A stretch of 64,000 nucleotides of DNA from Plumapathes pennacea (Eukaryota > Cnidaria > Anthozoa > Antipatharia > Myriopathidae): NCBI GenBank assembly GCA_964036295.1, contig OZ038466.1:20946597-21010596 (forward strand), in the 5' to 3' direction. Below the pieces are notes generated by a model. The model was given only the letters and a program-made list of their open reading frames with translations, had not been told where the DNA came from and made no database searches. Both the position numbers and the translations under genes were made by a program. Shown here piece after piece: positions 42,417-55,983 of the stretch (position 1 is the stretch's first letter; each line of letters opens with the position of its first letter).

Positions 42417-43948
42417 TGGGACACTTACCAAAAGGGGAACTCCAAGTTCCAGAACTTGGACAGCTGGAATCATAGGATTCCAATACAAATGAAAGACATC
42501 AACAAGAAAAAAATCAATGTATAATGAACTCAAATAATATATACAGCTTATTAATAAATTCAAAATGGCGACTACAAATTAATATATACACTGCGCATGC
42601 GCAGTAGTGCTTACTACCTAATTAGCATCTCATTAACGAATTTTGGCCCGTTTTTAGCTAAAATAGCCCGTTGCCATGGCAACCAATTAATTTCCGGCCT
42701 TCTGATTGGCTCAGAGCTTCATTAATAATTCTGAATAAAATTAGCATAGACGACCTATTGTTTACCAAAGACATGTCTCCGAAAAATAATAGTACAAGTC
42801 TCGCAAAATACACGTACTTCTACACTTATTCTTAGCTCAATACGTTCAAACTCAACTCAACAAGTGCACGCAAGTATAAAGGAACATCATTTATTGGCTA
42901 CACCGCAATTACACCAATAAAAACAAAGCCAAAAATGAAAAATCTCAAGTACAAGTCTCACAACATATCTTAAGATTCGGCGCTAGCTGGCTTCAAATCA
43001 CGTTTTAAGAGTTCAAATGACTTGTACAACTTATACAAACGACTTATACAGCAATCGGCAGAGTTTACGAACCTTCTGTAATCTTCAAAAGCGGAATATC
43101 CTTCACAAACTGGCTCGTTTCGGCCTTCACAACAAATGTATCAAAGTGTTCAGAGCGTTCGCTCGCAAGTCAATATCTCTTTAAACGAGCAACGAAGCGT
43201 TTCCCTGATTCTCCTTTAGTGATGAAGACTATGTAATTTAACGTGCCCGTCGTTTCTCATAACTTCATACTGCTGTCTTTAACACTTCCATCAAATCCAA
43301 AAGTCTCTTGATGCTGTCTTGAACATTTGCTGCTGTTCGACGGCAAATTGTCCGTAGCAGTTTCAATATGTCATCAGTAATTGCATCCGGTTTCCATTGA
43401 ACTGGTTCAACATCAAGAGGGCATTCTGCACAGAGCGGCGAGCAACGGTTCCTTCATAGGTCACTCGCCTTGTGCTAAACTCTCCGTTGAAGAACAACAC
43501 ACGTTTCTTGCCTAGAATGAGGCTTTGCGATCTTTACTGCTCAGTCATCCAAGCCAGAGATTCGTACGGCATGAGACACCAATTTAGAGGAGTACAGAAC
43601 GATAGAAACCACTCTGCAAAGAGCGGTGAGCAACGATTCCTTCACAGGTGACTCGTCTTGTGCTAAACTCTCCGTTGAAGAACGACACACGTTTCTTGCG
43701 TAGAGTGAGGCTTTGCGATATTTACTGCTCAGTCATCCAAGCCAGAGTTTCGTACGGCATGAGACACCAATTTAGAGTAGATAGGACGATAGAAATCGCT
43801 CGCAGACGTCCAAACAAGAAGAAGTATCACTCTCAACGAGCCATCTGGAAGGTCCAATATCAAATGCAAATACGCGCACAACCTGAAAGACAATGGAACC
43901 TCATAAGCAAAAACGTGTAATGCGTGCGTGTTTTGGAATTTACTTTTG

Positions 43949-44201
43949 TCGACAACAAAAGAATATGCTGCGTAAAACAATAGAGTGGAGAGCAACGATT
44001 TTTGTTTAACAACAAAAGAATATGCTGCGTAAAACAATAGAGTGAAGAGCAACGATGTTTGCTTAACAACAAAAGAATATGCTGCGTAAAACAATAGAGT
44101 GAAGAGCAACGATGTTTGTTTAACAACAAAAGAATATGCTGCGTAAAACAATAGAGTGGAGAGCAACGATTTTTGTTTAACAACAAAAGAATATGTTGCG
44201 T
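43949..44201. repeat. 57-bp tandem repeat, right-arm copy
   Basis: Mirror of 39130-39382 with the same unit count and the same variants in mirrored order. Confidence 0.9.
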
Positions 44202-44903
44202 AGACAAAGCAATCAAACGGTATAGACAAAAGATCATGCTGCTACGAGACAAAAGAACGCCGGTGGATGTTTAAATGTTCAAAACACCACCAAAGTGACT
44301 CGATAGCTTTACTCCAATCGTGAGACATTTTGGACTCATTGCTTAGGTCGATGGGAACGTCGAAATATGTCCTGTGGCGGCTAAAAGTAGTATAGCTCGC
44401 TGACAAGTACGAAAGAATGTTCTCGGAATTATATTGCGCGAGCGTCATAATTGTTTATTATCAATGAGTCGAGAGGTCTGGGACGAGCAAGTCTTGTCCC
44501 GGGTAGGCGACTCATCCTTAACTCAATCGTTTAAAAGACGTAAACATAATCCTCGCGCTAGGATAACTCCAGCTCTCAAAAAGTTTGAACCCAGTGCTAA
44601 AGTCATCCTGTCGCCCTAGACAAGTCTAACCTTTGACATGTAAACAGAAAACGGAAGGTTGACCCCAGCGCGAGAGTGACGCAAAGTTCAGGATGAAAAC
44701 AGGCCCGAAGGTAGCTGCCAAGACTGGGCTAGAAAACACATGCACTGCACTGCAACTGAAACTTTCCAGATTTCCGACACAGACATGCACAGGACGAAAG
44801 CAATTTTATAGGTGTCATATCCGTTCAACCAACCTTGTTGCTCAAGTTACCCGCGACGTCAATATTTCATCTTGCGCTCATACTGCTTTTGCGGTTCATG
44901 TTA

Positions 44904-45696
44904 GGTTAACGGACCCAGCTTCTTCTGTTCTTGTTCAGATCCAGAAAACGTACCGCTTGTATCAGGTTCAGAAAAAGCACCGGACAAGTTCAGAAAGTGC
45001 ACCGAACAGGTTCAGAAAAGGCACTGTCTGCTTTCAAGTACAGTAAACAAGCCGGTGTTGCTCCTGTACTTGTGACGTTAGCTGTCAGGTACACTATCCG
45101 CACCGTTCCAGTTCATAATCAACACCGTTAACAGGTTCAGAACAAGCACCGATCAAGTTCAATCAAAACACCGAACAGTTTAAACAAGTTCAATTAGAAC
45201 ACCGTTCAGATTCACAACAATCATCAATCAAGTTCAAAAGAAGCACAATTCCATAGGTTTTATTTGTATTTATTGGTTATCTTTTTTATAATGTATTTGA
45301 ATACGCGACATATTTTGTAGAAACTGTGTCCCGTTATATAAGTTAAAGCTGAAAAGCACTGGAGCCATAACATGAATCGTAATTGATCGGTGTATTTCAT
45401 AAACTTGAACGGTGTTTGTTTTGAACTTGGTCGGTGTTTGATATGAACTTGAACGGTGTTTAAGCTAAACATGAACGGTGTTTAAACTGAACTTGTTAGG
45501 CATTGCTATAAACTTGATAGGCGGTGTTCGTTCTGAACTTGAGCGGTGTTTAAACATCTAATTGACATGCAACACCGGTCCTTGTCCCAACCAGTTTCAA
45601 GTTTGGAACAAACATCGGTACATTCTCTGATCTAGAAAACAAATAGGTGCGCTTTCTGAACTTGAACAAGTACAGAAGAAGCTGGGTCCGTTAACC
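44904..45696. mobile_element. TA-flanked foldback element, right-arm copy
   Basis: Mirror of 37635-38427, flanked by TA at 44902-44903 and 45697-45698. Translations of chance frames are identical to the left copy, so the two copies arose by the inverted duplication, not by separate insertions. Confidence 0.75.
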
Positions 45697-45749
45697 TACT
45701 TTAATCCGATTTTGCTACCCTAAGTATTGGCACTTTTCTCACTTCTCCC

Positions 45750-48700
45750 TGTGCGCATTCTACGTATATTTTTGGTTGACTTGCGAAAAGAAGAGATATT
45801 AAACGTACCCTTGCAATAATGAGCATTTCGACCAAAATATTTAATACTCCTAAGAGATTATTCGGGCCAAAAGTAGCTATAATTAACTCTTCACTTTTGC
45901 TGACAAAAACTCAATGATACGTGCAGTTCCCATAATGAATAGAAGTCAGTGTGCACATCCCATAATGAAGAGAAGTCAGTGGGGCTCGACTAGCCTAATT
46001 AATTATGCGTCAAAAAGATGTGTTACCAAGCTAAATTACTTCTAACCTTAGAGACATGTCGGTTTATATATTGAGTTTGTTTCAATATTTTTACAGAGAG
46101 AGTACTGGATCAAGTTATCCGCGACATCGATATTTCATATTGTGCTGAGATGCTGCTTTCGCTACCTATACATTTGCTTTTGAGTAGAAAGCAATATTGC
46201 TAGCTATTGCTAGACCTCATTGTGATTATTCAACAGTTGTATTAAGACATTCGATCGTCTGCTTCACTCTCCATGTAAACTTTAAAGAAAAAAAAAGAAA
46301 AGAAAAGAAAAGAAAGAATAAGGTTTGGTTCAATATTACAACTCTGAGTTTCGAACCCTGCCTCTTTACACTCTTTAATTTATTCTCAAAATTCGCACAT
46401 TTCCCTGTGCACATTCTACGTATATTTTTGGTTGACTTGCGAAAAGAAGAGATATGAAATGTACCCTTGCAACAGTGAGCAAGACGGCCAAATTACGTAT
46501 TACTCCTAAGAATTTATTCGGGCCAAAAGTAACGATTACTAACACTTCACTTTTGCTGACAAAAACTCAATGATACGTGCAGGTCCCATAATGAATAGAA
46601 GTCAGTGTGCACGTCCCATAATGAACAGAAGTCAGTGGGGCTCGACTAGCCTAATTAATTATGCGTCAAAAAGATGTGTTACCAAGCTAAATTACTTCTA
46701 AACTTAGAGAAATGGCGACTTATATATTGAGTTTGTTTCAATATTTTTACAGAGAGAGTATTGGATCAAGTTAACCGCGACATTGATATTTCATATTGTG
46801 CTGAGATGCTCCTTTCGCTATCTACGTATTTGCTTTTGAGTAAAAAAGCAATTGCTAGCTATTGCTAGAACTCATTGTAATTATTCAATAGTTGTATTAA
46901 GACATTCGATCGTCTGCTTCACTCTTCATGTGAACTTGAAAGTAAGAAAAAAAAAAAAGAAAAGAATAGGGTTTGCTTGAATATTACAACTCTGAGTTTC
47001 GAACCCTGCCTCTTTACACTCTTTAATTTATTCTCAAAATTCGTACTTTTCCCTTGCGCATTCTACGTATATTTTTGGTTGACTTGCGAAAAGAAGAGGT
47101 ATTAAATGTACCCTTGCAACAGTGAGGAAGACGGCCAAATTACGTATTACTCCTAAGAATTTATTCGGGCCAAAAGTAAGAATTATTAACACTTCACTTT
47201 TGCTGACAAAAACTCAATGATACGTGCAGGTCCCATAATGAATAGAAGTCAGTGTGCACGTCCCATAATGAATAGAAGTCAGTGGGGCTCGACTAGCCTA
47301 ATTAATTATGCGTCAAAAAGATGTGTTACCAAGCTAAATTACTTCTAACCTTAGAGAAATGTCGGTTTATATATTGAGTTTGTTTCAATATTTTTACAGA
47401 GATAGAGTATTAGATCAAGTTACCTGCGACATCGATATTTTATATTGTGCTGAGATGCTGCTTTCGCTATCTATGCATTTGCTTTTGAGTAAAAAAGCAA
47501 TATTGCTAGCTATTGCTAGACCTCATTGTGATTATTCAACAGTTGTATTAAGACATTCGATCGTCTGCTTCACTCTCCATGTAAACTTTAAAGAAAAAAA
47601 AAGAAAAGAAAAGAAAAGAATAAGGTTTGGTTCAATATTACAACTCTGAGTTTCGAACCCTGCCTCTTTACACTCTTTAATTTATTCTCAAAATTCGCAC
47701 ATTTCCCTGTGCACATTCTACGTATATTTTTGGTTGACTTGCGAAAAGAAGAGATATGAAATGTACCCTTGCAACAGTGAGCAATACGGCCAAATTACGT
47801 ATTACTCCTAAGAATTTATTCGGGCCAAAAGTAACGATTATTAACACTTCACTTTTGCTGACAAAAACTCAATGATACGTGCAGGTCCCATAATGAATAG
47901 AAGTCAGTGTGCACGTCCCATAATGAACAGAAGTCAGTGGGGCTCGACTAGCCTAATTAATTATGCGTCAAAAAGATGTGTTACCAAGCTAAATTACTTC
48001 TAAACTTAGAGAAATGTCGGTTTATATATTGAGTTTGTTTCAATATTTTTACAGAGATAGAGTATTAGATCAAGTTACCTGCGACATCGATATTTCATAT
48101 TGTGCTGAGATGCTGCTTTCGCTATCTGTGCATTTGCTTTTGAGTAAAAAAGCAATTGCTAGCTATTGCTAGACCTCATTGTGATTATTCAACAGTTGTA
48201 TTAAGACATTCGATCGTCTGCTTCACTCTCCATGTAAACTTTAAAGAAAAAAAAGAAAAGAAAAGAAAAGAATAAGGTTTGGTTCAATATTACAACTCTG
48301 AGTTTCGAACCCTGCCTCTTTACACTCTTTAATTTATTCTCAAAATTCGCACATTTCCCTGTGCGCATTCTACGTATATTTTTGGTTGACTTGCGAAAAG
48401 AAGAGATATGAAATGTACCCTTGCAACAGTGAGCAATACGGCCAAATTACGTATTACTCCTAAGAATTTATTCGGGCCAAAAGTAATGATTATTAACACT
48501 TCACTTTTGCTGACAAAAACTCAATGATACGTGCAGGTCCCATAATGAATAGAAGTCAGTGTGCACGTCCCATAATGAACAGAAGTCAGTGGGGCTCGAC
48601 TAGCCTAATTAATTATGCGTCAAAAAGATGTGTTACCAAGCTAAATTACTTCTAAACTTAGAGAAATGGCGGCTTATATATTGAGTTTGTTTCAATATTT

Positions 48701-51700
48701 TTACAGAGAGAGTATTGGATCAAGTTAACTGCGACATCGATATTTCATATTGTGCTGAGATGCTGCTTTCACTATCTATGTATTTGCTTTTGAGTAAAAA
48801 AGCAATTGCTAGCTATTGCTAGACCTCATTGTGATTATTCAATAGTTGTATTAAGACATTCGATCGTCTGCTTCACTCTTCATGTGAACTTGAAAGTAAG
48901 AAAAAAAAAAAGAAAAGAATAGGGTTTGCTTGAATATTACAACTCTGAGTTTCGAACCCTGCCTCTTTACACTCTTTAATTTATTCTCAAAATTCGTACT
49001 TTTCCCTTGCGCATTCTACGTATATTTTTGGTTGACTTGCGAAAAGAAGAGGTATTAAATGTACCCTTGCAACAGTGAGGAAGACGGCCAAATTACGTAT
49101 TACTCCTAAGAATTTATTCGGGCCAAAAGTAACAATTATTAACACTTCACTTTTGCTGACAAAAACTCAATGATACGTGCAGGTCCCATAATGAATAGAA
49201 GTCAGTGTGCACGTCCCATAATGAATAGAAGTCAGTGGGGCTCGACTAGCCTAATTAATTATGCGTCAAAAAGATGTGTTACCAAGCTAAATTACTTCTA
49301 ACCTTAGAGAAATGTCGGTTTATATATTGAGTTTGTTTCAATATTTTTACAGAGATAGAGTATTAGATCAAGTTACCTGCGACATCGATATTTTATATTG
49401 TGCTGAGATGCTGCTTTCGCTATCTATGCATTTGCTTTTGAGTAAAAAAGCAATATTGCTAGCTATTGCTAGACCTCATTGTGATTATTCAACAGTTGTA
49501 TTAAGACATTCGATCGTCTGCTTCACTCTCCATGTAAACTTTAAAGAAAAAAAAAGAAAAGAAAAGAAAAGAATAAGGTTTGGTTCAATATTACAACTCT
49601 GAGTTTCGAACCCTGCCTCTTTACACTCTTTAATTTATTCTCAAAATTCGCACATTTCCCTGTGCACATTCTACGTATATTTTTGGTTGACTTGCGAAAA
49701 GAAGAGATATGAAATGTACCCTTGCAACAGTGAGCAATACGGCCAATTTACGTATTACTCCTAAGAATTTATTCGGGCCAAAAGTAACGATTATTAACAC
49801 TTCACTTTTGCTGACAAAAACTCAATGATACGTGCAGGTCCCATAATGAATAGAAGTCAGTGTGCACGTCCCATAATGAACAGAAGTCAGTGGGGCTCGA
49901 CTAGCCTAATTAATTATGCGTCAAAAAGATGTGTTACCAAGCTAAATTACTTCTAAACTTAGAGAAATGTCGGTTTATATATTGAGTTTGTTTCAATATT
50001 TTTACAGAGATAGAGTATTAGATCAAGTTACCTGCGACATCGATATTTCATATTGTGCTGAGATGCTGCTTTCGCTATCTGTGCATTTGCTTTTGAGTAA
50101 AAAAGCAATTGCTAGCTATTGCTAGACCTCATTGTGATTATTCAACAGTTGTATTAAGACATTCGATCGTCTGCTTCACTCTCCATGTAAACTTTAAAGA
50201 AAAAAAAGAAAAGAAAAGAAAAGAATAAGGTTTGGTTCAATATTACAACTCTGAGTTTCGAACCCTGCCTCTTTACACTCTTTAATTTATTCTCAAAATT
50301 CGCACATTTCCCTGTGCGCATTCTACGTATATTTTTGGTTGACTTGCGAAAAGAAGAGATATGAAATGTACCCTTGCAACAGTGAGCAATACGGCCAAAT
50401 TACGTATTACTCCTAAGAATTTATTCGGGCCAAAAGTAACGATTATTAACACTTCACTTTTGCTGACAAAAACTCAATGATACGTGCAGGTCCCATAATG
50501 AATAGAAGTCAGTGTGCACGTCCCATAATGAACAGAAGTCAGTGGGGCTCGACTAGCCTAATTAATTATGCGTCAAAAAGATGTGTTACCAAGCTAAATT
50601 ACTTCTAAACTTAGAGAAATGGCGGCTTATATATTGAGTTTGTTTCAATATTTTTACAGAGAGAGTATTGGATCAAGTTAACTGCGACATCGATATTTCA
50701 TATTGTGCTGAGATGCTGCTTTCGCTATCTATGTATTTGCTTTTGAGTAAAAAAGCAATTGCTAGCTATTGCTAGACCTCATTGTGATTATTCAATAGTT
50801 GTATTAAGACATTCGATCGTCTGCTTCACTCTTCATGTGAACTTGAAAGTAAGAAAAAAAAAAAGAAAAGAATAGGGTTTGCTTGAATATTACAACTCTG
50901 AGTTTCGAACCCTGCCTCTTTACACTCTTTAATTTATTCTCAAAATTCGTACTTTTCCCTCGCGCATTCTACGTATATTTTTGGTTGACTTGCGAAAAGA
51001 AGAGGTGTTAAATGTACCCTTGCAACAATGAGCAATACGGCCAAATTACTTATTACTCCTAAGAATTTATTCGGGCCAAAAGTAAGAATTATTAACACTT
51101 CACTTTTGCTGACAAAAACTCAATGATACGTGCAGGTCCCATAATGAATAGAAGTCAGTGTGCAAGTCCCATAATGAACAGAAGTCAGTGGGGCTCGACT
51201 AGCCTAATTAATTATGCATCAAAAAGATGTGTTACCAAGCTAAATTACTTCTAACCTTAGAGAAATGTCGGTTTATATATTGAGTTTGTTTCAATATTTT
51301 TACAGAGATAGAGTATTAGATCAAGTTACCTACGACATCGATATTTCATATTGTGCTGAGATGCTGCTTTCGCTACCTATGCATTTGCTTTTGAGTAAAA
51401 AAGCAATTGCTAGCTATTGGTACACCTCATTGTGATTATTCAACAGTTGTATTAAGACATTCGATCATCTGCTTCACTCTCCATGTGAACTTCAAAGTAA
51501 GAAAAAAGAAAAGAATAAGGTTTGCTTGAATATTACAACTCTGAGTTTCGAACCCTGCCTCTTTACACTCTTTAATTTATTCTCAAAATTCGTACTTTTT
51601 CCTTGCGCATTCTAGGTATATTTTTGGTTGACTTGCGAAAAGAAGAGATATGAAATGTACCCTTGCAACAATGAGCAAGACAGCCAAAATACTTATTACT

Positions 51701-51870
51701 CCTAAGAACTTATTCAGACCAAAAGTAACGATTATTAACACTTCACTTTTGCTGACAAAAACTCAATGATACGTGCAGGTCCCATAATGAATAGAAGTCA
51801 GTGTGCACGTCCCATAATGAATAGAAGTCAGTAGGGTTCGACTAGCCTAATTAATTATGCGTCAAAAAGA
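45750..51870. repeat. About 650-bp satellite, right-arm array (10 units, trimer HOR)
   Basis: GCCTAATTAATTATGCGTC recurs near 45990, 46650, 47299, 47954, 48607, 49252, 49911, 50567, 51210 and 51850. Units three apart resemble each other most. The 96-codon frames at 47359 and 49312 are identical and exactly 1953 bp apart, and the GAGAAATGGC variant recurs near 46710, 48662 and 50617. This is a three-unit higher-order repeat, present about 2.5 times. Confidence 0.95.
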
Positions 51871-52302
51871 TGCTAACTATTGCTAGACGTCTGTGATTAT
51901 CAAACAGTGTTGTACTAAGACATTTGATCATAAAAAAGATTTGGTTGAATATTATAGCTCCGAGGTTCGAACCTCTGCCAGCTTGTAATAAAAAATACTT
52001 TAAACTCTGTTTATTTGCTCACCAATACCGGATTAGTTTAATAACACAATAAAAAATGGGGTTACCATAATAATAAGGAAATTTTGGTCAGCCAAAATTT
52101 CCCCAGTATACGCATTTCAGAGCGGCTCACTTAATACATTACATGTCAATTTGTGTATGTGGCCAAAAAAATTGAATGACATATACAAACGTTAAAACTA
52201 GTAAGCAGATACAAATTGATAGAGCACATCTTAAGCACTATTTTTACAAAAAACTGTTTATACTTGAATTAATGTCCTTCAAAAATGGTTCCCCTACCCA
52301 CT

Positions 52303-52490
52303 ACACAAGTCAACATAAGTCTACATAAGTCAACATAAGTCAACTTAAGTCTACAAAAATCTACACATTAGTCAACATATTAAGTTTACATAAGTTAACA
52401 TAAGTCAACAAAAGTCAACATTTAAGTCTACAAACGTTTATATAAGTCTAGTACATAAGTCTGCATAAGTCTACATAAAAAGACCCCTAT
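52303..52490. repeat. GACTTATGT minisatellite, right arm
   Basis: Reverse complement of the 33540-33740 tract with scattered substitutions and a short AAAA insertion near 52478. Confidence 0.85.
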
Positions 52491-54599
52491 ACAGAAAAAT
52501 GCACAAATTCATTGATTTGACAACAAAATAGTGTTTCTGTCCTTTTTAAAAATGAATCTTTTGTTAGTTTGATTATGTATAGGAACTCCATGTCTCCTCC
52601 CTGTATTCAGTGGTAAAAAATTATGAATTTCCACTTGTTTTGTAATATACAACCAGATTTTCATACTGGCGGACCAGTGCTGATGCGAGTCATAACACGT
52701 GGGCTGAAACCTTCTGCAAACTCATTCTGAGTTGTAAAAAATGATGAAAACTCGTTGCATACAAAATATAAATATTTTCGATCTTGAAATTTTAGTGGTT
52801 CTCAATGTCCACCATCTTGAAAGTGTGTTATGCGCAGTAAAGATGCACAATGCAAAACAATTGAATCACCTTAATGTATTCTTAAAAGTCTTGATTTTCT
52901 CTGTGCACATTCTCCATAGTGTTGGTTTGACTTGTGAAACAAAGAGATCTTGCAACAATGAGCGATTTGGCTAAAATAGTGTTATTACTAATAGGATTAA
53001 TCCCTAAAAAAGGTTGCATGTGAAGTTGGGGTAAAATATTTTACTAGCATAATTTTTGTACCCGCAATTAAGTGAGTTCTTAATTTCAGCCATAAACAAG
53101 TGACCAAATAGCAGCACTCACCTTGCCACACCTGTTGACAACATCAACTAAACAAGACTCTTCAGCAATTTGATGCCTATAGTCCAACCCAATCATAACC
53201 AGGATCCTTCAGGGGACTGTAGAGTGAAGAGCTAAGGCCTACACCCAGCACTGCCACTGATGTGGATGTATATCCTATTGGGAGCCTAGCAATGAATACA
53301 ACAGAGTATACTCTTGTGTCATGTAAACAGAGGAAAAATGGGTGTCTCAATAGCAATAATTTGAAAGGACAGGGTATTAGGGTATGACATTTTTCAAAAA
53401 AATGATGGTTTGTGTAGGGGGAAGAGGCAATCTAAATTAATAATTTAGAAGAACAGGGTGCTCCCAAAGAACAAATTATTTCAAAAAGACATATTTAGGA
53501 CATGTTTACCCAGATGGATGCAATATGGTTAAAAGGAGAAGCAGTTCTGCAAACAAAATGAGTTAAAAGGGTAGCAGGTTTCCCTTATCAGCAAAGCTAA
53601 GCTGACTGCTGTATTTAATATCATTATCAGGTTCAATCTCCCATCAAAAATCTTATTTCCTAATCGTCAAATAGTTTTCTTCTGCAAACTATCTACTATA
53701 TGTAAATCAAATTTCTCTAAGTATGTAACTAATCCATACTTTTCTAAACTCTCCTTAATCTCATAAATTATCTTTTGTATAATGAGTCAAATAAATTGAT
53801 TGATTGGTAGCCTGGATAGTTAGACTGATCCCAGTACTTTGTTTAACTTCCGGTCTAGATGAAGATTACTTCCGCTCAGGGAGTCGAAACGTCAGTCACC
53901 AACAACAGTCTTCCTGGAGACTACTCTAACCCGGACGTTCACAACCAACCTACTATTTACAATCCTGGGTTCAAACCATTTGCCATGCTAGATTTATATA
54001 CTAACAAATAGTATCAATATCCACGCAGAACCATTGAACTTTTTCTCGGACATGCATGTGATTCATGTTAACAAGATCTTGACACGACTTTGCAGCTACT
54101 TCAAGTGACGAATCAAACATTACAGTAAATGTTTATGCTTAAGTAACTCGGTGAGAGCTTTTCTGTTCCCATGAAAACTGTACTGGTCGGATAAAAATAT
54201 ACGAACAATCACAGCTGACGGTGGTCATGTATAACGTTTGTTTCCTGACGCTGTGTGTTACCATATCGTTTACATTCGCGTTTTTGTGAAACCAGTTACA
54301 TAGACACACACAAAATATGTCCGTACCTGTTATCTGGCCTTGAGTTTCCTGATAATCTTTGATTCCAACAGCGACTGTTTACAAACACATTCGTCCGCCA
54401 TTGAAGAACGCGGGCTCCAGAATTTCAGCGGATTTCTACAACCTCGTCCCCGGGACCATCGTGTATTAAAGAAGATGTTAGTTAAAGTAATTTCGCGCTT
54501 TACTCTTCTTGTACAAAAGCAACAGACGCACAACTTCTGTCATTCATTAAGCATAGTAATGGTATTCTTTCTTGAAAATCCATATACAGTTGGAACGTT

Positions 54600-55940
54600 A
54601 ATTGTATTACGGCAACTAAAACATCCAGGTCAGTAACCCGAAGGGCAACCAACCTAAAACCTTAAGTGTTGAGCACTGCATGAAGAATTATTTTGTTTAC
54701 GGTCATTTTCAAAGCTGTTGAGGCTGAACGCAAAGCCAAAATCGTTCCGGCATACCATTTGTAAATGATATGAGCAATCCAATAACGAATCCACAGAACT
54801 ATCTACGATAGTCAAGCAACGTCCTATTCTGTACAATTTAAGTCTGTCAAGCCAATTCAATCACCCACAACTTAACCTGCGATCAGGCCCTCCTTTCCCT
54901 TCTCAGTGGCGAAAAACACGAAAAATGTAATTGGGCGTGAGAGACTGGGGAGGGGATTGTCGGTATTGTCTTTCCTGGCAATCCCCTCCCCAGTCTTTCA
55001 CGGCCAATTATATTTTTCGTGTTTTCCGCCACTGGGGAGGGAAGGAGGGCCTGATCACAGGTTACTCACATCTTAAGTTGCTCACAAGTAAATCATGCTT
55101 ACTTTTCACATAACGTCATCACAAATCACGTGATCAACTACTGTACCAATCACTGTGTGCAGATTGCCAACACAATAAAAAATAAAAATAAAAATAAAAA
55201 ACAGAAAAATATTAACCCTGTGCAAACTATGACTCAATTGTTGCCCTTTCGGGGCATGAGTAATTAGGCCTTATTTACTTTACTGGAAATACAATAATCG
55301 CAGATACCCCCTCGCTCTGCCACTGATGGGACTTTTACATTGGTACTCCCAACAAGAGTAGCCTTTGTTTTATCGAAATGTTGACTCAATCTTTTCTTCG
55401 AATCAAGTGCTACACGCAAAGGAAGGAGAAAAAGAATGGTGTGTGTTATACTTTTGCGTTGAAAAAAGAGTCGATTGCGTGACGAAGTACGTATTTCCCA
55501 CGGTCGGCACGTCAAATTAATTTATACAGTCTGCCAAGCACGTTCTAAAAATTTATTACTTAAAATTTTGAAGTTGGTCGGCCGTCGTATTTTCCAATTT
55601 TGAATTCATAGGCAGTACAATTAAATAGGCTTCCTGTGCGATTTGTTTTTACTCTGGACTGCATGCACCAGACTCAGGCATGCATATTTAATGAGCTCGA
55701 ATTGTTTTGTATGTGAACTCGCTCAAAACAGCATGATTTCTCCCAGAATCAAAGCAAAACTTGAACGGCTTACTTCAAATTATACACGGGCTTCAGACCT
55801 AGTCATACTTCTAAGGGTTGTGAACGATTCTCGCTGCAATCACCGCATGTCAGATTACAGCATTTGTTACAGTTTTAGTCTTGAAAGAAAAAATAAGACA
55901 TCTGACTAAATAATTCAAGTCTCCAATTCCGATTCCGATT
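54600..55940. mobile_element. 1.35-kb repeated element, copy 2
   Basis: Same orientation and nearly the same sequence as 15055-16401, including the hairpin (about 54873-55064). It begins exactly where the giant palindrome ends, and its right flank (CCTCTGAGCG) is unrelated to that of copy 1. No clear terminal inverted repeats or target duplication. Confidence 0.75.
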
Positions 55941-55983
55941 CCTCTGAGCGAATACGGTAGCCGAAACTGGCGACAGAAGCGTA

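Larger units (their letters stand above)
41676..54599. repeat. Giant palindrome, right arm (12.9 kb)
   Basis: Inverted counterpart of 29919-41655. It is longer because its satellite array has four more units, though it lacks the 1.56 kb at 30829-32388; at about 53663-53685 the two junction sides meet with a short non-matching filler. The outer end (54594-54599, AACGTT) stops inside what is a foldback TIR in the left arm. Confidence 0.97.

Noticed and set aside
47359-49602. Two identical 96-aa ORFs as duplicated genes
   Set aside because: They are the same frame of consecutive higher-order satellite repeats.
29919-54599. Palindrome as a simple missed-adapter read artefact
   Set aside because: Not fully excluded, but the arms differ in satellite copy number, SNPs and a 1.56-kb indel, and there is a 20-nt non-palindromic spacer. 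A single folded molecule would not give this. Haplotype misjoin remains possible.
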